Source: Ligilactobacillus pabuli (lineage in GTDB: Bacteria; Bacillota; Bacilli; Lactobacillales; Lactobacillaceae). Taken from it: 41,564 nucleotides of DNA. The notes under the pieces are model-generated. The model did no database searches. It saw nothing but the letters and a program-made list of their open reading frames with translations, and was not told the origin of the DNA. The position numbers were made by a program, and so were the translations under genes. Location: the NCBI RefSeq assembly GCF_022836475.1, contig NZ_BQXH01000019.1, forward strand, positions 1 through 41,564. Direction: 5' to 3'. Below are positions 1-7,490 of this stretch, piece by piece (position 1 is the stretch's first letter; every line of letters begins with the position of its first letter).

Positions 1-50
1 GCCAGCCCCAACCACACAAAACCGGCACTTTAAACTAGCTACTAGAGTAT

Positions 51-82
51 AAAAAAGAACCCTACCTTTAAGATAGAGTTCC
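51..82 (-). terminator. Rho-independent terminator of the purine permease gene
   Basis: Read on the minus strand, an 11-pair imperfect stem (GAACTCTATCTT against AAGGTAGGGTTC) is followed by six T. It lies about 125 bases past the permease stop codon. I see nothing else in bases 1-205. Confidence 0.7.
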
Positions 83-205
83 AAGGACCATCAACACTAT
101 TTGACAAAGTCCCGCATTTAATGCCAAAAAAGAAGCAACTGCATTCACAGCCGCTTCCATTAACTTATTTAGTTTATAAAATATCTTGATTTATTTCTCA
201 GTTAA

Positions 206-1516
206 TTATTCAACGTTTAAGATCCACAAGAAGAGTAAGAAAACAAAGAACATCACATACATCAATGCTGGTACTTCCTTACCGCGTTTAGCTGCAATCA
301 TTGTAATTGGGTAAGCAATAAAGCCTAATGCCAAGCCATCAGCAATACTATAAGTCAAAGGCATCCCCGCAATGATCAAGAAAGATGGGATCGCAATTTC
401 TAATTGTGACCAACTAATTCTTGCCATGTTCTGTGCCATCAAAACTCCGACAATAATCAACGCAGGTGCTGTCACTTGCGAAGTCACCACTCCTAATAGC
501 GGTGAGAAGAACATCCCGATAATAAACATGCAGCCAGTTACAACAGCAGTCAGCCCTGAACGACCACCAACAGCGATCCCAGCTGATGATTCAACGTAGG
601 CACCAACTGGTGAAGTTCCGAATAAAGAACCAGCCAACATGGCGGTTGAATCAGAAACTAACGCTTTCCCAACTCGGGGCATCTTGTTATCCTTCATGAA
701 ACCGCCTTGTTGAGCTAAACCAATCAATGTTCCGGCTGTATCAAAGAAAGTTACCAATAAGAAGGTCAAGACCACCACGATCAGCTGTAAGGAATTAATA
801 TCTGTCACGTGCTTTAAAGCGACCATAAAGGTTGGTGCCATACTAGGAACACCGGAGACGATTCCATGCGGCATTGCAATGTAGCCGGCAGAAACACCGA
901 AGACCGATGAAAGCAACATCCCGATAAAAATTGCACCAGGAACGTTTAAGACCATCAAGATCACCGTCACTACGAGTCCAAAAATTGTGACCCAAGTCGT
1001 CCCAGAAAGTGAACCCAAAGTGACTAAGGTCGACTTATCCCCAGCCACAATTCCGCCGCCTTGCAAACCAATAAAAGCAATAAACAAGCCAATTCCGGCT
1101 GAAATCGCTGCTTTTAAGTCAGCAGGGATCGAATCAATGATCTTTTCACGTAATTTAAAGATCGTAATCAAAATAAAGAGCAATGAAGCAACAAATACCC
1201 CGGCTAGAGTTGTTTGCCACGGGATCTTCATCCCGATACAAACTGAATAAGCAAAGAAAGCATTGATTCCCAAACTAGGTGCAGTTGCGATCGGATATTT
1301 GGCTAAGACACCCATTAAAACACACCCTAAAGCACTTGCCAAGGCAGTGGCTGTAAAAACAGCACCCTTATCCATTCCTGCATCCCCTAAGATGGAAGGA
1401 TTAACAAATAATATGTATGCCATGGAAATAAAAGTCGTAAAACCAGCTAAAACTTCTCTTTTGATCGAAGTATGTAATTCATCGATACCAAAAAAAGATT
1501 CAATTGAATTTTTCAT
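206..1516 (-). CDS. NCS2/AzgA-type purine permease (guanine/hypoxanthine/adenine)
   Basis: This is a membrane symporter for purine bases of the AzgA branch of the NCS2 nucleobase transporters. The 436-residue length and the opening (MKNSIESFFGIDELHTSIKR, then EVLAGFTTFISMAYILFVNP) are typical of the PbuG/PbuO group. The rest is a continuous series of hydrophobic segments consistent with 12-14 helices, and the family's TFFDTAGTLIGLAQQGG motif lies near residues 258-274. The ATG is supported by AAGGAG eight bases upstream. A predicted promoter at 2183-2211 lies about 660 bases upstream, so the leader would contain four hairpin repeats. PurR-box-like sites flank that promoter. Which purine is preferred cannot be told from the sequence. 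Confidence 0.9.
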   Translation of the reverse strand: MKNSIESFFGIDELHTSIKREVLAGFTTFISMAYILFVNPSILGDAGMDKGAVFTATALASALGCVLMGVLAKYPIATAPSLGINAFFAYSVCIGMKIPWQTTLAGVFVASLLFILITIFKLREKIIDSIPADLKAAISAGIGLFIAFIGLQGGGIVAGDKSTLVTLGSLSGTTWVTIFGLVVTVILMVLNVPGAIFIGMLLSSVFGVSAGYIAMPHGIVSGVPSMAPTFMVALKHVTDINSLQLIVVVLTFLLVTFFDTAGTLIGLAQQGGFMKDNKMPRVGKALVSDSTAMLAGSLFGTSPVGAYVESSAGIAVGGRSGLTAVVTGCMFIIGMFFSPLLGVVTSQVTAPALIIVGVLMAQNMARISWSQLEIAIPSFLIIAGMPLTYSIADGLALGFIAYPITMIAAKRGKEVPALMYVMFFVFLLFLWILNVE

Positions 1517-1537
1517 CTCAAAACTCCTTATCTAAAC

Positions 1538-2025
1538 ACAGAGCGAAGTGAGGCGTTTAAGAGACGAGCATGATCGTGGCCTGACCTTTAATGCGCATTT
1601 GGCATGAAAGGTCAGGCTGGGATAAGCGGAATCTCTTGCCTCACGGAGCTCGACTATATCACAGAGCGAAGTGAAACGGTTAGAAAGCGAGCACTATCGG
1701 AACCCAGGAGCTAATGCGGTTTAGGCATTGGTTCCTGGGTTGAGATAGGCGGAACTTTCTGTTTCACGGAGCTCAACTACATCACAGAGCAAAGCAAAGC
1801 GGTCAACTCCCGGGCATGATCATAACCTGGCCTTTAATGCGCTTTTAGCATTGAAGGCTGGGTTGAGATAAGCGGAAGAAGTTGCTTTGCGGAGCTCGAC
1901 TACATCACAGAGCGGAGTGAAACGGTTAGAAAGCGAGCACTATCGGAACCTAGGAGCTAATGCGTTTTAGGCGTTGGTTCCTGGGTTTGGATAGGCGGAA
2001 CTTTCTGTTTCACGGAGCTCGACTA
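1538..2025 (+). repeat. Four-unit array of the 119-bp modular hairpin repeat
   Basis: Four units of exactly 119 bp lie at 1538-1656, 1661-1779, 1784-1902 and 1907-2025, separated by 4 bp (tatc, catc, catc), so the period is 123 bp. Each begins ACAGAG and ends GAGCTCGACTA or a one-base variant, and folds into one long imperfect hairpin. The outer arms differ between units but stay complementary: GTGAGGC/GCCTCAC (unit 1), GTGAAAC/GTTTCAC (units 2 and 4), GCAAAGC/GCTTTGC (unit 3). The apical stems also pair, around AATGC and GCAT. The array lies between the permease start and its predicted promoter. I do not recognise the family. The plus orientation here means ACAGAG to GACTA. Confidence 0.95.
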
Positions 2026-2139
2026 CAAACTACTAACAGCTTACATCGACTAATTGCCACTGATGTCCGGGACCTTGCTTGGCAGCGGTCGCTCAACCAA
2101 GTCGTTAAAATCATCCATTAGTCCCTAAATTGTAGTTAA

Positions 2140-2243
2140 TCACGAACATTATTAGCAACAAGTCGTTTTACAAACACTGTCTACTATACAGCACTGGCAA
2201 TTAATTGTAAATATCCGATTCATCGAAATATAATGTTCGTTTT
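2140..2243. promoter_or_regulatory. Divergent promoters for the purine permease and the helicase, with PurR-box-like sites
   Basis: On the minus strand, TTTACA (2206-2211) and TATAGT (2183-2188) are 17 bases apart and fit a sigma-A promoter for the permease. On the plus strand, TTGTAA (2205-2210) and TATAAT (2229-2234) are 18 apart and fit a promoter for the helicase. The two -35 boxes overlap. ACGAACATTATT (plus, from 2142) and AACGAACATTAT (minus, about 2240-2229) resemble Firmicute PurR boxes in inverted orientation, one near +30 and one near -60 of the permease promoter. The promoter geometry is visible; the PurR assignment is inference. Confidence 0.55.
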
Positions 2244-2328
2244 TTGAAAGATAATTTTCCTGCACTCGACACTAAAAAATGCTAACCTATTAAGGTAGAA
2301 ACTATTTCAAGGAAGGCTAGCAACTCTT

Positions 2329-4713
2329 ATGACAAAAAAATCAGTCGGGATCAGACAAATGGTTGAATTTGTCCTTCGCTCCGGTGACATGGTCTCAAGC
2401 TCAACTGGTTCGCAAAATACCGCCCAAGAAGGAGCAAGAATCCATCGCAAGCTTCAACGTGACTGGGGAAAAACTACTAAAAATGAAGTCTATTTGAAAC
2501 ATGAATTTCAGACCGCTCATAGTACTTGGCTCTTACACGGACGAGCTGATGCCCTGCACCTTTCTGGCGACAGTTATGATGAAGTCCGGGAAATCAAGAC
2601 TTCGGCCGTCCCTTTTGAAGAACTTAGTCAAAATACGCTGACCCTCTATTTTGGGCAGGCTAAAGTTTACGCTCACTTATTAATGGACCAACTCGGGTTA
2701 GACCATCTGCAGGTCTCACTTTATTACTTTCAAACAACCACCGAGAAACTCACGATCAAAAGTATTGATTACTCCCGCTTAGAAGCCGCCGATTTTTTTG
2801 ACTCTCTGCTGGATGAATTTAGCTGGTGGGTTGATTTTAAAGACGAGCTGGCTCACAAACGCAATGTTAGCAGTCAGGACCTGCAATTTCCTTTTGCAGC
2901 TTATCGCAAAAATCAGCATGAACTCTCAGCCGCTGTCTATAAAACTATCTATGCACACAAGCGACTATTTGTCGAAGCACCAACTGGGACTGGTAAAACG
3001 ATCTCTACCCTGTTTCCAGCCATTAAAGCTTTTGGAACAGAACTAACCGAGCGCATCTTTTATTTAACTGCCAAACAAAGTACCCGGATGGTGGCAGAAG
3101 AAAGCTGTGCTTTATTGGAGAAACACGGTTTAGTGATGCATTCGATCACCCTGACCGCCAAAGATCAAATTACTTTCGCTGCTGAAAAAGACCTGGCAGA
3201 AACCGAAAATCCGTACCTGTTAGGCTACTATGATCGGATCAAGCCAGCCATTAAGGATATTTTGACTAATGAAACACTGCTCACCCGTCCGGTCATTGAA
3301 AAGTACGCTGAAAAGCATCAAGTTGATCCCTTTGAATTTTCCTTAGATGTCAGCCTATTTTGTGACACGATCATTTGCGATTACAATTACCTGTTCGATC
3401 CTCAGGTCTACTTGCAACGCTTCTTTTCTGACAAAGATCCCAGCAACGTCTTTTTGATCGATGAAGCTCACAATCTTGTCTCACGTTCGCGCTCCATGTA
3501 CACGAAAGAAATCTCGTCGAAGGACTTAGCTGACCTCGAGCAACTATGTGCCAGTCATTTAAGTGCGGGGAATCGGTTATTAGAACAGTTAGCTCATTTG
3601 CAGGCAGAATTCACGACTTTAAAAGGACCCATGCAAAACTTTCAACAAGACAACTTAGTGATTGCCGAAGAATTTGAAGGCTTTAAAAATCAACTCATGC
3701 GGCTCTGTGATTTCTTGCTAGAATGGTTAACTGAAAATCCTGAAGCAGACTTTCGCACTGAGGTCCTGGACTTCTTTTTCAAGTGTCGCAGCTATTTAAA
3801 AATCAGCGAGTTTTATGGTCCACAGTTCCGGACCAAGCTCACCTTTGACCGTTCAAGTTCTGACCTGACAATTAAAATTTTTTGTCTGGACCCTAGTGAA
3901 TTAATTGATCAGCAGTTAAACCTAGGGGGCGGCAGTATCTTGTTTTCAGCTACCTTATCTCCACTCCCCTACTATCAAGAAATTTTGGGTGGAACAGAGA
4001 ATAGTTTAGCTTACCGTTTGCCTTCGCCGTTTTCACCAAATAATCTGGCACTCCTGATTCCCGCCTACCTGCAAACAACTTACAAACAGCGCGCCGCTAA
4101 CCAGGCTGGGATCGTGAATGCCATTCATCTCATGGTCGCCGCTAAAACCGGAAACTACCTGGTTTTCCTGCCCTCGTATTCTTACCTGGACCAAATTGCG
4201 ACTGCTTATCAAACGGCTTATCCCGCGCAAAAAACAATTTGTCAGACTGGGGAAATGGACGCCGTCAGCCGGAGTGAATTTCTCGCTAATTTCAGCGCCG
4301 ACTTGGATGAGCCCGTCGTAGGTTTTGCGGTCCTAGGCGGGATCTTCAGTGAAGGAATAGACTTAAAAGGTGAGCGTTTAAGCGGTGTGGCGATCATAAG
4401 CGTTGGCTTACCGCCAGCAACCCCGGAACTAGACGCTCTTAAAGATTACTATGACCAGCAAGAACAAGCCGGATTCCAATATGCTTACCAGTTACCAGGG
4501 ATCAACAATGTCTTTCAAGCAGCTGGTCGAGTCATTCGTGGCGAAAACGACCAGGGCGTGGTTTTACTAGTTGATGCCCGCTTTAATCAAAGTCGTTACA
4601 CCCGCTTTTATCCGCCCCACTGGTCCAATTACCGGGCAGTTTATCAACCTGAACAGTTGGCCGAGCAACTTGAAGAATTCTGGAAAAATCACAGAACAGA
4701 ACGTGGCGCTTAA
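2329..4713 (+). CDS. Rad3/DinG-like superfamily 2 DNA helicase with N-terminal PD-(D/E)XK nuclease domain
   Basis: This is a 794-residue helicase related to DinG/XPD, probably acting in DNA repair. Residues 1-180 form a RecB/Cas4-like nuclease domain: His39 in GARIH, Asp74 in GRAD, Glu88-x-Lys90 in REIKTS, and a QAKVY motif. The helicase follows: Walker A EAPTGTGKT at 217-224, DEAH at 378-381, and motif VI QAAGRVIR near the C-terminus. Between Walker A and DEAH, relatives usually carry four cysteines binding an Fe-S cluster. Here the aligned segments read ITFAAE, NPYLLGYYDR and VDPFEFS, where family members have Cys near CPY and CPFE. The cluster appears lost while the nuclease residues are intact. 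The ATG is the only sensible start; GGAAGG lies 12 bases upstream. Confidence 0.85.
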   Translation: MTKKSVGIRQMVEFVLRSGDMVSSSTGSQNTAQEGARIHRKLQRDWGKTTKNEVYLKHEFQTAHSTWLLHGRADALHLSGDSYDEVREIKTSAVPFEELSQNTLTLYFGQAKVYAHLLMDQLGLDHLQVSLYYFQTTTEKLTIKSIDYSRLEAADFFDSLLDEFSWWVDFKDELAHKRNVSSQDLQFPFAAYRKNQHELSAAVYKTIYAHKRLFVEAPTGTGKTISTLFPAIKAFGTELTERIFYLTAKQSTRMVAEESCALLEKHGLVMHSITLTAKDQITFAAEKDLAETENPYLLGYYDRIKPAIKDILTNETLLTRPVIEKYAEKHQVDPFEFSLDVSLFCDTIICDYNYLFDPQVYLQRFFSDKDPSNVFLIDEAHNLVSRSRSMYTKEISSKDLADLEQLCASHLSAGNRLLEQLAHLQAEFTTLKGPMQNFQQDNLVIAEEFEGFKNQLMRLCDFLLEWLTENPEADFRTEVLDFFFKCRSYLKISEFYGPQFRTKLTFDRSSSDLTIKIFCLDPSELIDQQLNLGGGSILFSATLSPLPYYQEILGGTENSLAYRLPSPFSPNNLALLIPAYLQTTYKQRAANQAGIVNAIHLMVAAKTGNYLVFLPSYSYLDQIATAYQTAYPAQKTICQTGEMDAVSRSEFLANFSADLDEPVVGFAVLGGIFSEGIDLKGERLSGVAIISVGLPPATPELDALKDYYDQQEQAGFQYAYQLPGINNVFQAAGRVIRGENDQGVVLLVDARFNQSRYTRFYPPHWSNYRAVYQPEQLAEQLEEFWKNHRTERGA

Positions 4714-4776
4714 GGGGTAAGCATTATCCTTCCGCGAGCAGCCCGACTAAGAAAACTAAGTGAGTAGTTACCAGAC

Positions 4777-4838
4777 AAAAAATGAGTGCTAAAAATCAAT
4801 TAACGTTTAAGTCAAATTGATTTTTAGCACTCATTTTT
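4777..4838. terminator. Strong bidirectional terminator between convergent genes
   Basis: A near-perfect stem of about 24 pairs starts with AAAAATGAGTGCTAAAAATC and is mirrored at 4815-4838, with A/T runs on both sides. It ends both the helicase gene (+) and the membrane-protein gene (-). Confidence 0.9.
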
Positions 4839-4872
4839 ATTGTGCGTATTGCTTCGCGGCAATATTTACCAA

Positions 4873-5589
4873 CTAATTATTTTGTTTGGCAGGATGATTT
4901 CTCTTTTTGTGAAAGAAAAAAGTGTTTAAAACTTGCGGTTTTTTACGTAAACGGAAATATAGATAGCAACAAATCAGCAACGCTCCGATCACATCCATGA
5001 TCAAGTCCGTCATCGTATCCATCAAGGCTGCCCGCCCGACTTTAGGTTGTCCGGCAGCCAAATAGCGCTGCAAGTTCATCCCAAAACTGTCACAGGTAAA
5101 TTCATAAAACTCCCAGAGGACCCCACAAAACGCTGCAAAACAAAAGGCGTACAAGGTCACAAAGGTTCGGGAAATTTTCCGTTGCACCTCAGGTGTCACC
5201 AAAAAGCCAAACAAAGCTAAACCTAAAAAGACTTCTAAACTGGAACTGACGAGGTGCAGCATCTTATCCCACCATGGGATGCGGTAAAAGTGGCGTAAAG
5301 TGCCCAGATAAACCGCCCCAAACAAGAAGACGACAAAAAGGGTAAAAAGCTGCTGGGGTAATTCAATGGCATATCTACGGGCGACAAACACGGGCAGGTA
5401 GGCAACTAACATTCCGGCTAAAATTTCAACGATCACTAAAAACGTTTGTCCTCGCGAGGCACCATCCAACAAGTCTTTCACGCTAAAGACCAAAGCGATG
5501 GTCATTAAAAACTCATAAACTCCTAAAAACAACAATCCCACTGGATTTTTACTATTTTCTTTTGCTTGTGCCATTCTTTTCGCAAACAC
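4873..5589 (-). CDS. Integral membrane protein, DUF2238 (YjdF-like) family
   Basis: This is a 238-residue membrane protein with about six hydrophobic segments and a basic C-terminal tail. The motifs WWDKMLHLVSSSLEVFLG, FCGVLWEFYEF and ALMDTMTDLIMDVIGALL match the DUF2238/YjdF-like group, whose function is unknown. The conserved Asp, His and Glu sit in or beside membrane segments. The start is uncertain: GTG at 5589 has AAAGGA only three bases upstream, and ATG at 5574 has no well-placed ribosome site. The gene is convergent with the helicase. No clear link to its neighbours is visible. Confidence 0.65.
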   Translation of the reverse strand: MFAKRMAQAKENSKNPVGLLFLGVYEFLMTIALVFSVKDLLDGASRGQTFLVIVEILAGMLVAYLPVFVARRYAIELPQQLFTLFVVFLFGAVYLGTLRHFYRIPWWDKMLHLVSSSLEVFLGLALFGFLVTPEVQRKISRTFVTLYAFCFAAFCGVLWEFYEFTCDSFGMNLQRYLAAGQPKVGRAALMDTMTDLIMDVIGALLICCYLYFRLRKKPQVLNTFFFHKKRNHPAKQNN

Positions 5590-5697
5590 CGATCCTTTTT
5601 TAAATTTTAAAATTTCTCACTAGTCTGCACTGATTGTGCGGTATTTTCACCAAGACTGCAAGAAAAAGGTCTCACTTTCAAGAAAATCTTTAAAAAT

Positions 5698-5733
5698 ATA
5701 AAAAAACACCTGATCCGCAAAGGACTAGGTGTC
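5698..5733 (-). terminator. Terminator of rpmE2 (end of the rho region)
   Basis: The minus strand reads ACACCTAGTCC, a five-base loop, then GGATCAGGTGT followed by seven T. It starts about 15 bases after the rpmE2 stop. Confidence 0.88.
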
Positions 5734-5748
5734 GTTTTAGAAACACAA

Positions 5749-5997
5749 TTATTCTTGTGTAAAACCGTATTTCTTGTTGAAACGGTCGATCCGACCATCG
5801 ACTTGGTTGAACTTTTGACGTCCTGTGTAGAAAGGATGTGAGTCGCTAGTAATTTCAACCCGGATCAATGGGTATGTTTCGCCTTCAAATTCAACAGTTT
5901 CGCTAGAGTTCTTAGTAGAACCAGATACAAACTTGTAGCCTGTAGATGAGTCCATGAACACTACTTGATGATATTCTGGATGAATTCCTTTTTTCAT
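5749..5997 (-). CDS. rpmE2: 50S ribosomal protein L31 type B (zinc-independent)
   Basis: This is the 82-residue large-subunit protein L31, starting [20 protein letters not shown]. The CxxC zinc ligands of type A L31 are absent, and the length and C-terminus ([20 protein letters not shown]) fit type B. The frame stays open upstream to 6150, but the ATG at 5997 is the start. AAAGGAGAG precedes it at normal spacing, and the upstream residues have no L31 similarity. It lies downstream of rho on the same strand, a common lactobacillar order. A separate promoter is likely at 6045-6073. Confidence 0.95.
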   Translation of the reverse strand: MKKGIHPEYHQVVFMDSSTGYKFVSGSTKNSSETVEFEGETYPLIRVEITSDSHPFYTGRQKFNQVDGRIDRFNKKYGFTQE

Positions 5998-6044
5998 TAG
6001 TAATACTCTCCTTTGCCCTGAGTCATTTGCTGAGACAGAGTTGA

Positions 6045-6073
6045 TATTTATGATATTGTACATATTATGACAA
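6045..6073 (-). promoter_or_regulatory. Candidate promoter for rpmE2
   Basis: On the minus strand TTGTCA (6068-6073) and TAAATA (6045-6050) are 17 bases apart in the 190-base gap between rho and rpmE2. Confidence 0.45.
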
Positions 6074-6187
6074 CAACTAACATAGTAACATGAATCCAGA
6101 CCACACGCAATTGTTTCTGGCAAAAAGTCATTGATTCTGTCCGACTTCACCGCTTAATCTGGTTGTTTACCTGCTATTTTGTCTAAT

Positions 6188-7477
6188 TTAATACTTTTTA
6201 TGTTTTTTAGTAGTTAACTCCAATTTACCCGCTGCTTGATAAAACTCTGCGTTATTTTTTGTCTGACGCATCATTGACAAGACTTGCGGTGTATCATTTT
6301 CAGGTTCCCCACTCATGAATTTACGCAGCTTCCAGATATTATTTAAGGCCTCAGAACCCAAGAGTAATTCCTCTTTTCGGGTCCCTGAACGTTTTAAATC
6401 AACTGCCGGGAAGAACCGTCGTTGCGCTAAGTTACGGTCTAGCTGCAACTCTTGGTTCCCGGTCCCCTTAAACTCTTCGAAAATAAAGTCATCCATGCGG
6501 CTTCCAGTATCAACTAAGGCGGTCGCCAGAATAGTCAAACTGCCGCCTTCTTCAATATTTCGCGCTGCGCCAAAGAAACGCTTCGGTTTAAATAAGGCAG
6601 CGGGATCGATCCCACCTGATAGTGTCCGACCACTCGGCGGTTCAACCAAGTTATATGAACGAGTCAAACGGGTCAATGAATCAAGTAAGATCACAACATC
6701 TTCTTTTTCTTCAACTAAGCGTTTGGCACGCTGTAACACTAATTCAGCGACTCTGACATGGTTTTCCGGTTTCTGGTCAAAAGTTGAATAAACTACTTCT
6801 CCGTCAATCGTCCGTTCCATCTCAGTCACTTCTTCTGGGCGTTCATCGATCAGCAACATGATCAACTTAACTTTAGGATAGTTCTGTGAGATTCCCTGAG
6901 CAATTTTTGCCAACAAATTGGTCTTCCCTGTTTTAGGCGGAGCGACGATCAAGCCGCGTTGGCCAAACCCAATTGGAGCAAACGCATCGATCACTCGCGT
7001 CGCTAATAAGGAACTGCTAGTTTCAAGGTGCATTTGTTCATGGGGAAATAAGGGCGTTAACGCTGGAAAATGCGGCCGAGCTTTGGCACCCTCAGGATCT
7101 TTCCCGTTCACAGAATCAACGTGCATCATTCCATAATAGCGTTCGCTAGGTTTAGGAGCGCGCACTTTCCCAGCAACTAAATCCCCGCTCCGCAAACCAA
7201 AGCGTCTGATCTGCGAAGCTGAGACATAAATATCTTCTTGTGAATGCCCGTAGTTGATTGGTCGTAAAAAGCCATAACCTTCTTCATGCGAGACAATATC
7301 CAGCACCCCGCTCATATAATAAAAGCCCTCTTTTTGAGCCTGAGCGCGAATAATAGCCACTGATAGTTCTTTTTTATTCATTTTACTGTAGTAGGGAATT
7401 TTGAACTTACTAGCTAAGCTGTAAATTTCTTTTAAGGTCTTCCCCTCTAAATCAGCTAAAGTGATATTTTCTGGCAT
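6188..7477 (-). CDS. rho: Transcription termination factor Rho
   Basis: Rho is the hexameric RNA-dependent ATPase that ends transcription of untranslated RNA. The N-terminal Rho_N helical domain (MPENITLADLEGKTLKEIY) is followed by a cold-shock-like RNA-binding domain at about 50-125 (SGVLDIVSHEEGYGFLR). The ATPase core has Walker A VAPPKTGKT near 178-186, LLIDERPEEVTEMER near 208-222 and Walker B VVILLDSLTRL near 261-271. The start is taken as ATG at 7477, eight bases after AAAGGAG. An in-frame GTG nine bases earlier overlaps the ribosome site and is unlikely. It is 13 bases after murA and cotranscribed with it. Confidence 0.97.
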   Translation of the reverse strand: MPENITLADLEGKTLKEIYSLASKFKIPYYSKMNKKELSVAIIRAQAQKEGFYYMSGVLDIVSHEEGYGFLRPINYGHSQEDIYVSASQIRRFGLRSGDLVAGKVRAPKPSERYYGMMHVDSVNGKDPEGAKARPHFPALTPLFPHEQMHLETSSSLLATRVIDAFAPIGFGQRGLIVAPPKTGKTNLLAKIAQGISQNYPKVKLIMLLIDERPEEVTEMERTIDGEVVYSTFDQKPENHVRVAELVLQRAKRLVEEKEDVVILLDSLTRLTRSYNLVEPPSGRTLSGGIDPAALFKPKRFFGAARNIEEGGSLTILATALVDTGSRMDDFIFEEFKGTGNQELQLDRNLAQRRFFPAVDLKRSGTRKEELLLGSEALNNIWKLRKFMSGEPENDTPQVLSMMRQTKNNAEFYQAAGKLELTTKKHKKY

Positions 7478-7490
7478 GAGATGCACTCCT

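Noticed and set aside
1538-2025. Regular spaced repeats as a possible CRISPR array
   Set aside because: Units are 119 bp with nearly constant 4-bp spacers and self-complementary bodies; there are no unique 25-40-bp spacers and no cas genes.
1517-2176. Purine riboswitch in the permease leader
   Set aside because: No conserved three-way-junction core words of the purine aptamer were seen; the leader is filled by the hairpin repeats.
4720-4760. Bases resembling the GAGCCCGACTA end of the hairpin repeat
   Set aside because: Only about ten bases match and no arm or core is present; too short to call a remnant.
5998-6150. N-terminal extension of ribosomal protein L31
   Set aside because: The ATG at 5997 has an ideal ribosome site and the L31 N-terminus; the upstream residues are Cys-rich and unlike L31.
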